From contig DVJP01000076.1 in the NCBI GenBank assembly GCA_018716725.1, forward strand, positions 17,165 to 81,164: DNA of 64,000 bases, in the 5' to 3' direction. Each line of letters starts with the position of its first letter. Positions within the stretch are counted from its first letter, which is position 1. Under the pieces are notes generated by a model. That model worked only from the letters and a program-made list of their open reading frames with translations, ran no database searches and was not told where the DNA came from. Position numbers and translations under genes: made by a program. Source of the DNA: Candidatus Merdivicinus excrementipullorum. GTDB lineage: Bacteria > Bacillota > Clostridia > Oscillospirales > Ruminococcaceae. Positions 53,590-62,998 of this stretch are shown piece by piece.

Positions 53590-55569
53590 ATGGACAAAAA
53601 CAAGAACGCCTGCTCCTGCGGACACTGCGGCCACAACCACGAAGAACACCATCACGATCATAGCCATGACCATGACCATAGCCACGGCCATCAGCACAGC
53701 CATGAACACGCCTGCTCCTGCGGCGCGTGCAGCACGGAAAGAAAAAGCCTGGGCTGGAAGGAACTGGTCCCCATTATCGGCGCGGTCGTCCTCACCGGCC
53801 TATCCCTGCTGATTCCCGACGGCATCTGGCGGACCCTGGTGCTGATTGCCGCAACCCTTTGGGTAGGCTGGGAAATGATTCTGGAAGGGCTGAAAGGCTT
53901 TAAGCGGTTTTCCCTGGACGAAATGACCCTGATGACCATTGCCGTTGTGGCCGCCTTTGCCATCGGCGAAGGGTTTGAAGGGGCAATGGTGACGATTTTA
54001 TTCCACATTGGGGAATTAATTGAAAACCGGGCGGTGCAAAAGGGCCGCCAGCGCATCGACGCCCTGCTGTCCATTGTACCGGAAAATGCCAACCTTTGTC
54101 TGGCGGATGGTTCTGTGGAAACGCGCCCCGCCGCTTCTATTAAAGTAAATGAAACCATTCTCATCCGAGCCGGGGAGCGGGTGCCCCTGGACTGCGCCGT
54201 CCTGGAAGGAAACAGCGAAGCGGACACCTCCGCTGTCACCGGCGAAAGCCAGCCTGTTGCCGTGGAACCGGGCAGTTCTCTCCTTTCTGGCATGATTAAC
54301 TTAAGCGGCGTTTTGAAGTGCCGGGTGGAACGGGATTTCTCCAATTCCACCGCCAGCAAAATCGCCCAGATGGTGGAGGAAGCCACGGAAAAGAAGGGCA
54401 AAACCGAAAAATTCATCACCCGGTTTGCAAAAGTATATACGCCGGTGGTGGTGGCGCTGGCATTGCTGCTGGCAGTTGTCCCCTCTTTGGTAACGGGGAA
54501 CTGGACGGAATGGGTACACAGGGCCTTGATTTTCCTGGTTGCCTCCTGCCCCTGCGCCCTGGTGATTTCCGTGCCCCTGGCATTTTACAGCATTATCGGC
54601 GCATCCTCCCGGTATGGAGCGCTGATTAAAGGTTCCCAGCACATTGAAACCTTAGCCGCTGTGCGCCAGGTGGTCTTTGACAAAACCGGCACGTTGACCA
54701 CCGGAAAGCTCTCGGTTACGGAAATTCTCCCTGTAGGCGGCGTTTCCCAGGAAGATGTCCTGAATCTGGCGGCGGCCTGCGAATCCGCTTCCGTCCATCC
54801 CATCGCCCAGGCGGTGCGGCAGAAGGCCGGGAATGCTCCGCAGCCGGATTCCGCGGAAGATATTCCCGGCAAGGGCGTCAAGGCTGTTATTCAAGGAAAA
54901 ACTTATCTGTGCGGTTCCATTAAGCTCCTTGCGGAACACGGTTTTTCCACAGAAAACCTCCCGGAAGCCGCCCTTTATTTAGCCGATGAATCCCAGGTTC
55001 TGGGGGCCATCCGCACCGGCGACACTATCCGGCCGGAAGCGGAAGAAGCCATTCAGCGCCTTCATGGAATGGGCATTTCCCGCACCGTAATGCTCACCGG
55101 CGACCGGGAGGCCGCCGCAAACCGGGTCCGGCAGCAGCTGGGGCTTACAGAAGCCCGGGCAGAGCTGCTGCCCCAGGATAAGGTTTCGGCCATGGAGGAC
55201 ATCCGCAAAACCGGCGTTTCCGCTTTTGTGGGGGACGGCATCAACGACGGGCCGGTACTGGCTGCGGCGGACGCAGGCTTTGCCATGGGGATGGGCAGCG
55301 ACCTGGCCGCCCAGGCAGCAGACGTGGTCCTTATGAACGACAAGCTCACTGCCCTGCCCCAGACGCTGGCTGTCTGCCGGAAAGGGATGCGGGTTATCCG
55401 GCAAAATATAACCGGGATTCTGGTTATCAAAGCGGCGGTTCTGATTTTAGGCGCTTTGGGCTACGCGCCCATGTGGGCGGCGGTGTTTGCCGATGTTGGC
55501 GTGACGCTGCTGGCGGTCCTCAGCACCATGCGCATCGTTATAACAGGCCCGGCGAATCGCCGGTTGTAG
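53590..55569 (+). CDS. Heavy-metal P1B-type ATPase (Cd/Zn/Pb type)
   Basis: CPC motif SCPCALVISVPLAF; FDKTGTLTTGKL; VGDGINDGPVLAAADAGFAMG; His/Cys-rich N-terminus. Confidence 0.95.
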   Translation: MDKNKNACSCGHCGHNHEEHHHDHSHDHDHSHGHQHSHEHACSCGACSTERKSLGWKELVPIIGAVVLTGLSLLIPDGIWRTLVLIAATLWVGWEMILEGLKGFKRFSLDEMTLMTIAVVAAFAIGEGFEGAMVTILFHIGELIENRAVQKGRQRIDALLSIVPENANLCLADGSVETRPAASIKVNETILIRAGERVPLDCAVLEGNSEADTSAVTGESQPVAVEPGSSLLSGMINLSGVLKCRVERDFSNSTASKIAQMVEEATEKKGKTEKFITRFAKVYTPVVVALALLLAVVPSLVTGNWTEWVHRALIFLVASCPCALVISVPLAFYSIIGASSRYGALIKGSQHIETLAAVRQVVFDKTGTLTTGKLSVTEILPVGGVSQEDVLNLAAACESASVHPIAQAVRQKAGNAPQPDSAEDIPGKGVKAVIQGKTYLCGSIKLLAEHGFSTENLPEAALYLADESQVLGAIRTGDTIRPEAEEAIQRLHGMGISRTVMLTGDREAAANRVRQQLGLTEARAELLPQDKVSAMEDIRKTGVSAFVGDGINDGPVLAAADAGFAMGMGSDLAAQAADVVLMNDKLTALPQTLAVCRKGMRVIRQNITGILVIKAAVLILGALGYAPMWAAVFADVGVTLLAVLSTMRIVITGPANRRL

Positions 55570-55646
55570 GGGTGGGATTTCCCCACCTGCGTAAAATGGA
55601 AAAATGTTTTGGGAAATTCGGCGGGCCGGGCGACCCGGCCCCTACA
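55565..55646. repeat. MITE-like TGTAGGGG...CCCCTACA unit (82 bp)
   Basis: GGGGTGGGatttCCCCACC and GGGCCGGGCGACCCGGCCC hairpins. Confidence 0.85.
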
Positions 55647-55672
55647 TTCCTCCCGAAACATCCCGAATAAAT

Positions 55673-55753
55673 TGTAGGGGACGGGTTTCCCGTCCCGCAG
55701 TTTTGCAAAAAATTTCAGAAAATCGTGGGACGATGCGGGCGTCGTCCCCTACA
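55673..55753. repeat. MITE-like TGTAGGGG...CCCCTACA unit (81 bp)
   Basis: GGGGACGGGTTTCCCGTCCC and GGGACGATGCGGGCGTCGTCCC hairpins. Confidence 0.85.
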
Positions 55754-55803
55754 ACCGGCGAGCCGCCGGTCTTAATTCACCGCGGGGCCTCCCCCGCAAA
55801 GTA

Positions 55804-55838
55804 AAACACCCCTCTCCGGTTGGAGAAGGGTGTTTCTT
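55804..55838. terminator. Bidirectional terminator between metal ATPase and cysteine synthase
   Basis: AAACACCCCTCTCCggttGGAGAAGGGTGTTTCTTCTT. Confidence 0.75.
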
Positions 55839-55841
55839 CTT

Positions 55842-56774
55842 CTATTCTTCAAAAAGCGGGGTGCTGAAATACCGCTCCGCAGTATCCGGCAGGATGGTCA
55901 CCACAGTTTTCCCTTTTCCCAGCTTTTTGGCCAGGCGTTTTGCGGCGGCCACATTGGTGCCGCTGGAAATCCCGCACATGAGCCCTTCCAGCCGGGCCAG
56001 CTCTCTCGCCGTCCGGATGGCCTCCTCGTCGGAAATGATGCAGATTTCGCTGTAAATCCCCTGGTTCAAAATCCCTGGGATCAGCCCGTCGCCGATTCCC
56101 ATCTGCAAATGGGTCCCCACGTTCCCGCCGGCTAAAATGGCGGCGTTTTCCGGCTCTACAGCCCAAATTTCAATCTGCGGGTTCTTTTCCTTCAGCACTT
56201 CCCCGATGCCTGTAATGGTGCCGCCGGTTCCCACGCCGGAACAGAAACCGTCGATGGGGCGGGCTGCCTGCTCTAAGATCTCCATCGCCGTCTGCCGCCG
56301 GTGGACCGCCGGATTGGCCGGGTTTTCAAACTGCTGGGGCACATACACCCGGGGGTCCTGCTCCGCCATCCGCACGGCGGTGCGCTGGCACTCCTCAATA
56401 CATTCGCCGATATTCCCCGCATCGTGGATTAAAACCACCTGCGCCCCATAATGGGCCGCCAGCTTTCTCCGCTCCGCGCTGACGGAATCCGGCATGATGA
56501 TGACTGTTTCATATCCCTTGACAGCCCCGATCAAAGCCAGGCCGATGCCCTGATTCCCGCTGGTAGGCTCCACAATGATATTTTTTCCAGGCGCGATCCT
56601 TCCCGCCTTTTCCGCCTCTTCGATCATGTTCAGCGCCGTGCGGGTTTTAATGGAGCCGCCCACATTGAGGCCCTCGTATTTCACAAGGATTTCCGCCCCA
56701 TCCGGATCCGCCATCCGGTTTAAACGGATCAGCGGCGTGCCGCCTACCGCTTCCAATACATTTTGATAAATCAT
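55842..56774 (-). CDS. cysK: Cysteine synthase (PLP-dependent)
   Basis: VGGTPLIRLNRM; PTSGNQGIGLALIGA; VGTGGTITGIGEVLKEKN. Confidence 0.94.
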   Translation of the reverse strand: MIYQNVLEAVGGTPLIRLNRMADPDGAEILVKYEGLNVGGSIKTRTALNMIEEAEKAGRIAPGKNIIVEPTSGNQGIGLALIGAVKGYETVIIMPDSVSAERRKLAAHYGAQVVLIHDAGNIGECIEECQRTAVRMAEQDPRVYVPQQFENPANPAVHRRQTAMEILEQAARPIDGFCSGVGTGGTITGIGEVLKEKNPQIEIWAVEPENAAILAGGNVGTHLQMGIGDGLIPGILNQGIYSEICIISDEEAIRTARELARLEGLMCGISSGTNVAAAKRLAKKLGKGKTVVTILPDTAERYFSTPLFEE

Positions 56775-57056
56775 GCCGTCCCTGCTTTCTGCCGCAAATT
56801 CTATCCTTTTATCCTATGCGGAAAACCTTCGTTTTGTGCCGCCAATTTCCCGCAAGAACCTGCACTTAGCGTCATTCGCCGTCCGTTCCCTGGAAACAGG
56901 GAATTTTTATCCTGCAATAAGCGTCCGAAAGCAGTTTTTCCCATGGGAAGGAAATTTTATCCACAGAGCGGCAGCTTGAAAAAGCTGCCGAAACTGGCGC
57001 AGCTTTCTGTCCGGCCTGTTGCATTCCAATTTCTCCTGCCGTACAGGCCCTATAAT

Positions 57057-57545
57057 TTATTTGCCTTTTTTCTCTGAAACTTCCACCGGGATTGCCGTGG
57101 TGCGCTTGTCGACGCCCAATACAACCAATGTTTCCACTGTATCCACCGCGGCGTTGGAAGTCAGGGAGTTGATGACAAAATCCCGGTAGGTCTGGGTATC
57201 CCGGGCCACAATCTTCATCAAATAGTCGTGGCTTCCCGTCAGTGTGTAGCACTCTTGGATCTGGGGAAACTTCTGTACGTCCTTCAGAAAAGCCTCGATG
57301 GTTTCCTGTTTCATATTCACAAGGTTTACCAAAGCAAACGCCTGCATTTCCATTCCCAGTTTTTTCTCATCCACAAGAATGGTGAACTGCTTAATCATGC
57401 CGGATTCCCGCAGGTTTTTGGTGCGGGTCAGGCAGGCGGAAGGAGACAGGCCGATCTTTTTGGAAAGCTCCAAGTTGGAAATTGAAGCATCCTTTTGTAA
57501 TTCCCGTAAAATCGCCTTATCGCTGTTGTCAATGGATACGTCCAT
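57057..57545 (-). CDS. Lrp/AsnC family transcriptional regulator
   Basis: DNSDKAILRELQKDASISNLELSKKIGLSPSACLTRTKNLRESGMI; RAM domain. Confidence 0.95.
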   Translation of the reverse strand: MDVSIDNSDKAILRELQKDASISNLELSKKIGLSPSACLTRTKNLRESGMIKQFTILVDEKKLGMEMQAFALVNLVNMKQETIEAFLKDVQKFPQIQECYTLTGSHDYLMKIVARDTQTYRDFVINSLTSNAAVDTVETLVVLGVDKRTTAIPVEVSEKKGK

Positions 57546-57694
57546 GATATGAACCCTCGCTTTCCATACATTATTTCATGTAGAAACTATTATACAATAC
57601 TTTATTTCAAAAAGCAATGGATTTTTGGGAATTTGGTTGTTTTTTCCTAGGAAAATCTCACTTTCTCCATCAGAATTACATAAGACGTATGGGA

Positions 57695-57735
57695 AAACAG
57701 GCCGCCGTAGGATTCCGCGGCAGCCTGTTTTCGGT
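57695..57735 (-). terminator. Terminator downstream of GH78 gene
   Basis: Minus: AACAGGCTGCCG...CGGCGGCCTGTTTTCCC. Confidence 0.7.
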
Positions 57736-57744
57736 TTGGCATGA

Positions 57745-60324
57745 TTATTTGGAAACTGCGGTATGGCGTCCGGCTTTTAGCAGGAGGGTTTCCCCTGCTG
57801 CAAGGGGCGTCCCATCCACTGTGGCTTCCTTAGGAAGGGTGAGCTTCGCCAGGCATCCGAAGGGGATGGTAAAGGTATAGGAAACGCTGCCGTCCGCAGC
57901 TTTTTCCCAGCGGGTTTCATAGCGGCCCGCAGCGGATTCGTAGGCCACCTCTGCCCAATCCAAGCCGGTTCCGGGCTGGGGCGTCAGTTCCACTGCGGCA
58001 AAGCCGGGAGCCTCTTCAATGGGGTTAAAACCGCCCAGATACCGGTACATCCACTCGGCGATGGAGCCGTAGGTATAATGGTTTAAGCTGTTCATGCCGG
58101 TATCGCTGATGCTGCCGTCGGGCAGGACGGAGTTCCAGCGTTCCCAGATGGTGGTCGCGCCCATATTGACCTCGTAAAGCCAGCTGGGATAATCCTCATT
58201 AAAGAGCAGCCGGTAGGCTTCCTCAGACTGGCCGCAGGCGGACAGCACCTTGCACAGATAGGCCGTGCCTACAAATCCGGTGGTCAGGTGATGGTTGTTT
58301 TCTTCCAGCAGGCGCATCAGCTCTTTCAGCAGCCTGGGGCGCATTTCCCGGGGAACTAAGTCCATATAAAGTGCCACCACATAAGCGGTCTGGGTATTCA
58401 TGGCGCAGCGGCCGGTTGGGGTGAAGAACTCCTTCACGAAAGCCTCCTGCACTTCTTCGGAACGGCGGCCATAGAAGGCGGCCTCTTCCTCATAGCCCAG
58501 CACGGCGGCGGCTTTGGCGGTCAGCCGGGTGGAATAGGCGTAAAAGGCGGAGGCAATGTAATAGCGGTCGGTGCCGCCGCAGCAGTCTTTGGGGTCTTTA
58601 TAGTTATCCAGGGAAAGCCAGTCGGCAAAATGGAACCCGGTGAGCCACAGGCGCTTGCTTCCGTTTTTCTCATCTTCCCGGCAGAGCCAGTCAGCCCACA
58701 TCTTCATGGCAGGATATTCCTTCCGCAGCAGCTCCTTGTCGCCGGAATACACATAGGAAGTCCAGGGGATAATAGCCGCCGCATCCGCCCAGGCGCAGGA
58801 AGCGCTGCCCAGCAGGGGCTGGCCGTCCTTTTTAATCACCGGGACCACATGGGGAACCGCGCCGTCCTGAGCTTTCTGCTCCAAAATCATATCGTGGATG
58901 TATTTGGCGTAAAAGGCTGCGGTGTCCATATTGAAGGCCGCAGTTCCGCAGAATGCCTGGGCGTCGCCGGTCCAGCCCATGCGCTCGTCGCGCTGGGGGC
59001 AGTCGGTGGGGACATCCAGGAAATTGCCCTTCTGGCCCCACAGGGCGTTCAAGAAAAGACGGTTAATTTTTTCATTGGAGGTTTTCACAGAACCGGTGCG
59101 CTCCAGGTCCGAATGGATAACTCGGGCGGTAAAGTCCGCGGGATCGGGGTTTTCAAATCCCTCTACCTTAATATAACGGAAGCCGAAATAAGTGGTATAG
59201 GGGCGGACGGTTTCCTCTTTTCCGGAGGAAATATAGGTGTAGGTGGCCTTGGCGGAGCGGAGGTTTTCCGTGTAGAAATTCCCCTTCTGCAAAATCTCCC
59301 CGTGGCGGATGGTCAATTTCGCGCCCTTGGGAGCGCGGTTTACAAATTCCACCCAGCCGGTGACTTCCTGGCCGAAATCAAACACCGTTTCCCCGGCGGG
59401 AGTGTGGATGACTTCCGCCACCGGGAAGGTTTCCTGCCCGGTAATGGGCGGGCTTAAACGGGGAGAAAGCCGTTCCTTCCCTTCCCCGGCCAATACGGCG
59501 TCCTCCCAGCCGGATTCCCCGTTTTTCTCGTTCCAGCCGGGGATTTCCAGAGAACCGTCGTAAAACTCGCCGTCGTAAATGTTGTTTTCCCCCAAGGGGC
59601 CAACTGTGCATTTCCAGGCGGAATCCGTAGCCGTCAGGATTTTTCCAGCTTCTTCCAGCTGGGCAATCAGCAGGAAACGGCTGCCGTAACGCTCGCCTTC
59701 ATTGCCCTCAAAGCCGAAACGGCCCTTATACCAGCCGTTGCCCAGCAGAACGGAGAGAACGTTTTCCCCGGGCTGCAGCAGGCCGTCCAGGTCGAAGGTC
59801 TGGTACTGCTGCCAGAAATCATAGGCATGGAAGCCGGGCAGCAGGTATTCCTCCCCCAGCTTTTTCCCGTTTAAGTAGGCTTCATAAACGCCCAAGCCGC
59901 AGATGGTAAGCCGGGCCGGTTTCGCTCCGTCCGCAGTGAATGTTTTCTGGAAAACGGGGCATTTCTCCTTGTCAAAAGGAGGGGTAATCCACTCCCCTTT
60001 CCAGCCGTCCGGAGCCATCGCCGTTTCAAACCAGGCCGCCTCGCTGACGCCGCAGTCCCCGTTATCGGCTTTGACCGACACCCGCCAGAAATACCGGGTT
60101 TTGGCTTCCGGGGTAAAATCCGGGGTATACCCCAAGCCCGAAATCTCCGCTTTTTCGCCGCTGTCAAAGAGGATATGGGAAAAATCCGCGTCCGCCGCGA
60201 TTTCCACCCGTGCCGAAACCGGCGTCCGGCCGGTGCTCTGGGCCACCCAGCTGAAGGTGGGACGGTCCATTAAATATCCCATGGGATTCGTCAGGTGGTT
60301 TACTTTCATGCGGGTGATGTTCAT
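57745..60324 (-). CDS. Alpha-L-rhamnosidase (GH78)
   Basis: DCPQRDERMGWTGDAQAF; ATTIWERWNSVLPDGSISDTGMNSLNHYTYGSIAEWMYRYLGG; start MNITRMKVNHLTNPMG. Confidence 0.94.
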   Translation of the reverse strand: MNITRMKVNHLTNPMGYLMDRPTFSWVAQSTGRTPVSARVEIAADADFSHILFDSGEKAEISGLGYTPDFTPEAKTRYFWRVSVKADNGDCGVSEAAWFETAMAPDGWKGEWITPPFDKEKCPVFQKTFTADGAKPARLTICGLGVYEAYLNGKKLGEEYLLPGFHAYDFWQQYQTFDLDGLLQPGENVLSVLLGNGWYKGRFGFEGNEGERYGSRFLLIAQLEEAGKILTATDSAWKCTVGPLGENNIYDGEFYDGSLEIPGWNEKNGESGWEDAVLAGEGKERLSPRLSPPITGQETFPVAEVIHTPAGETVFDFGQEVTGWVEFVNRAPKGAKLTIRHGEILQKGNFYTENLRSAKATYTYISSGKEETVRPYTTYFGFRYIKVEGFENPDPADFTARVIHSDLERTGSVKTSNEKINRLFLNALWGQKGNFLDVPTDCPQRDERMGWTGDAQAFCGTAAFNMDTAAFYAKYIHDMILEQKAQDGAVPHVVPVIKKDGQPLLGSASCAWADAAAIIPWTSYVYSGDKELLRKEYPAMKMWADWLCREDEKNGSKRLWLTGFHFADWLSLDNYKDPKDCCGGTDRYYIASAFYAYSTRLTAKAAAVLGYEEEAAFYGRRSEEVQEAFVKEFFTPTGRCAMNTQTAYVVALYMDLVPREMRPRLLKELMRLLEENNHHLTTGFVGTAYLCKVLSACGQSEEAYRLLFNEDYPSWLYEVNMGATTIWERWNSVLPDGSISDTGMNSLNHYTYGSIAEWMYRYLGGFNPIEEAPGFAAVELTPQPGTGLDWAEVAYESAAGRYETRWEKAADGSVSYTFTIPFGCLAKLTLPKEATVDGTPLAAGETLLLKAGRHTAVSK

Positions 60325-60449
60325 GCTGCAAAACCTCACTTTACAGGTATTTTTAGAGGGCCGCGGCCCTTTTCTTTCATTATACCTGCTTTTCCAAAAA
60401 ATGCAAGGCTTGTTTTTGTATAAATCACCGACCTGATTTGCAGCCGCGG

Positions 60450-61154
60450 TTAATCCCGCCCGCAGGTTTTGGAAAACCGCCAGGAAGCTATTGTCAAAAC
60501 AACCGCCGCCAGCACCGTAACGGCCAAATATGCCCCCAACGCCCACATTCCCGGGAGAAACAGGCAGAAAACCAGGCTGAGGACGCCGCCGCCCACCATG
60601 AGGAACCCGCCAAGCCGGTGGGTTTTGTACCAAACCTCCTCGCTTTCCAGGGTCCAGGGAGTGCGGACGCCCATCATGGAATTTTGGCGGCATTTGGGCA
60701 GGATGTTGCCCAGCAGGATGTCCATAACCCCTAACAGCGCCGCTGTGAGCCGCAGAGCATCCAAGGTCATTTTTCCGGAATCTGCCTGGCTGTCTTTCCA
60801 GGCTGTCACCAGAAAGAAAATGGTCAGAACGTTGAACACTCCCAGGAATACCAGCCGGGAAATGGAAATAGCCTTCTGATTCCGGGCCTTTTGCTCCTCC
60901 CGGGACAGTTTTTCCGGCCCTATAGATTTTTTTGCAAGGCTTGTAAGGATCCAGAAAACCGGCCCAAGGGTCAGTACAATCAGCGGCAGGATAAACAGCT
61001 CGATTTTTCCGCCGTACCGGTCCACAACCCCTTCTATATTATAGTGAACCGGGATCACGTCCGGGTAAGCCGGATACACCGCCGCTGTAAGCAGCAGGGG
61101 CAGGACTGCCAGAATCCAATAACAGACGCTTGCTATGGAAAAACCGCGTTTCAT
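60450..61154 (-). CDS. SdpI family immunity-like membrane protein (DUF1648)
   Basis: PVHYNIEGVVDRYGGKIELFILPL; NSMMGVRTPWTLESEEVWYKTHRLGG. Confidence 0.9.
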   Translation of the reverse strand: MKRGFSIASVCYWILAVLPLLLTAAVYPAYPDVIPVHYNIEGVVDRYGGKIELFILPLIVLTLGPVFWILTSLAKKSIGPEKLSREEQKARNQKAISISRLVFLGVFNVLTIFFLVTAWKDSQADSGKMTLDALRLTAALLGVMDILLGNILPKCRQNSMMGVRTPWTLESEEVWYKTHRLGGFLMVGGGVLSLVFCLFLPGMWALGAYLAVTVLAAVVLTIASWRFSKTCGRD

Positions 61155-61423
61155 TTTTCTTCCTCCTTGGAGAATTGTTGGAACCACAGCAGAATCTCCT
61201 CAAACACCGAGGTATTCAGCTGGTAATCGATAAAATTTTTCCGGCGGCTTTCCGTAATCAGCTCGGCTTTTTTCAGCTTTGCCAGATGGTAGGAAGCCGC
61301 CGCGGGCGTCACCCCCAGGTGGGCGGCGATTTCCCCGGCTGTCCGGGGCTTTTCCCGCAAAAAAACAAGGATTTCCCGCCGGGCCGGGTCCGACAGCGCC
61401 TGGAAGGTTTCCCCGAAACCCAT
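61151..61423 (-). CDS. SdpR-like ArsR family autorepressor
   Basis: ALSDPARREILVFLREKPRTAGEIAAHLGVTPAAASYHLAKLKKAELI; overlaps the SdpI-like start. Confidence 0.88.
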   Translation of the reverse strand: MGFGETFQALSDPARREILVFLREKPRTAGEIAAHLGVTPAAASYHLAKLKKAELITESRRKNFIDYQLNTSVFEEILLWFQQFSKEEEK

Positions 61424-61530
61424 TTTCCTCCCTCCAACCTATTTCAAAAATTCTTTAAATAGAGTATAGTCCCGCTTCTCCAAAAAGTCAAGAGGTATTT
61501 CAAAATATTTTGAAATACTTGCCCATAAAA

Positions 61531-61560
61531 AAGCCCTGCGGTCATTCCCGCAGGGCTTCT
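61531..61560 (-). terminator. Terminator downstream of BlaR1-like gene
   Basis: Minus: AAGCCCTGCGGgaatgaCCGCAGGGCTTTTTTAT. Confidence 0.8.
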
Positions 61561-61636
61561 TCCTTATTTCAATGGAATTAAATACTGGAGAGGGTCTGCC
61601 GCCGGTATTCCCATATTGGTTGCCTGGGTCCCTTCC

Positions 61637-62989
61637 TCAGTTATTCTTTTTTTCAATGACATATGAGATTTCCGAGCCGTTTTCATGCTGGATGCGCAGG
61701 CGGGTCCCCTCCTCGGAGTCAAGATCGGTTGTCACTTCCCCGGTAACTGTCCAGTCGAGGTCAAGAGCCGGCGCTTCAGCCAGTTTGGGGTACTCGGAAT
61801 CGCTGCTGTCTGGGGCTTTCTCTTGTTCGGAGGCCGCTTGCACGCTGTCCGGCGAATCGGAGGCCGGCGCTTCAACCAGTTTGGGGTCCCCGAAACCGCC
61901 GTTGTCCGGAACTTTTTCTGGTTCGGAGGCCGCTTCCACAACCTCCGGCGAACCGGACTCCGCTTCAACCAGTTTGGGTTCCTCGGGGCTGGCGTTTGCC
62001 GATTTTTTCTCCTGAACCATCGTCTTTTCGGGAGCCGGTTCCTCAGGAACCAGGCTGGCCGCCAAAACCGTGCCGCCGCATCCAAGGGCCAGCGCCGCTA
62101 AGATTGCGGCAGCCAGAATCGATTTTTTCGTTGCTTTTCCATTCATCATTTGTTTCAGCCTTCTTTCCAAATTTTTTCCGCCGCCGGAAAGGGCCGCTGT
62201 CCCGGGAAAATTTTTCCCCAGCAGGTTTAGGATTGCCAAACCGTACAGCCGCCGTTCCTCCCGGCTCATGGTTCCCGTTACCCGCTGGTCGCAGGCTTCT
62301 TCGCAGAGCCGCTCCCCTTCCCGGACTAATATCCAGCCCAAGGGGTTCCACCATTGGATGCAGGCGGCCCCAAACAGGAACCCTTTTACCCACAAATCCC
62401 GACAGCGGCAGTGCTGCCATTCATGCAGCAGGGCATATTCCATATCCTTTTCGTCTATCTCTCTGTCCGGCAGAAGAATCACCGGCCGGAACAGCCCCAT
62501 GGTCAGCGGGGTGGCGATTTTATCGGAGCAGAGCACCGGCGTCCGGCATTTTTCTCCTGCAATTCTCCGCAAAGCGGCCCCCCCTTCCGGAGAAGACCTG
62601 GCAGTGCGCCGAAGCCAACGGCTTAGCCACACCACCTTTCCCAGCCGGAAAAGGAACAGCCCCAATGCCGCCGACATCCACAGGATTTCCGCAGCAGGCA
62701 GGAACACATCCAGGGAAAATCCCCCTTCCGCCATTCCCGGCGCCAAAGCATTTCCCCCAAGTGGAATCCCCGCCGCCGGAAGGGCCGTCCCCGTAATTAC
62801 CGTGGGAAGCGGCTGGATTTGCAGCAGGTTCACCGGCAGCACCAGCAAAATCCCCGGCAAAAGCAAGGCGTAAAACCGAACAACCGGGGAAATCCGGCCT
62901 TTTGCCGCCGCCTCAAAGCCCTTCCACAACGCCCAGACAAGGGCGGCAGCCAGCCCCAAAGCAGGGAGCGTGCAAAAATATTCCGTCAT
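61637..62989 (-). CDS. M56 family metallopeptidase (BlaR1-like)
   Basis: ALLHEWQHCRCRDLWVKG HExxH; WNPLGWILVREGERLCEEACDQRV. Confidence 0.92.
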   Translation of the reverse strand: MTEYFCTLPALGLAAALVWALWKGFEAAAKGRISPVVRFYALLLPGILLVLPVNLLQIQPLPTVITGTALPAAGIPLGGNALAPGMAEGGFSLDVFLPAAEILWMSAALGLFLFRLGKVVWLSRWLRRTARSSPEGGAALRRIAGEKCRTPVLCSDKIATPLTMGLFRPVILLPDREIDEKDMEYALLHEWQHCRCRDLWVKGFLFGAACIQWWNPLGWILVREGERLCEEACDQRVTGTMSREERRLYGLAILNLLGKNFPGTAALSGGGKNLERRLKQMMNGKATKKSILAAAILAALALGCGGTVLAASLVPEEPAPEKTMVQEKKSANASPEEPKLVEAESGSPEVVEAASEPEKVPDNGGFGDPKLVEAPASDSPDSVQAASEQEKAPDSSDSEYPKLAEAPALDLDWTVTGEVTTDLDSEEGTRLRIQHENGSEISYVIEKKNN

Positions 62990-62998
62990 ACTCCCCTC

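Noticed and set aside
56886-56908. TTCCCTGgaaaCAGGGAATTTTT terminator on the plus strand
   Set aside because: Looks like a terminator, but no plus-strand gene or promoter upstream is supported; origin unclear.
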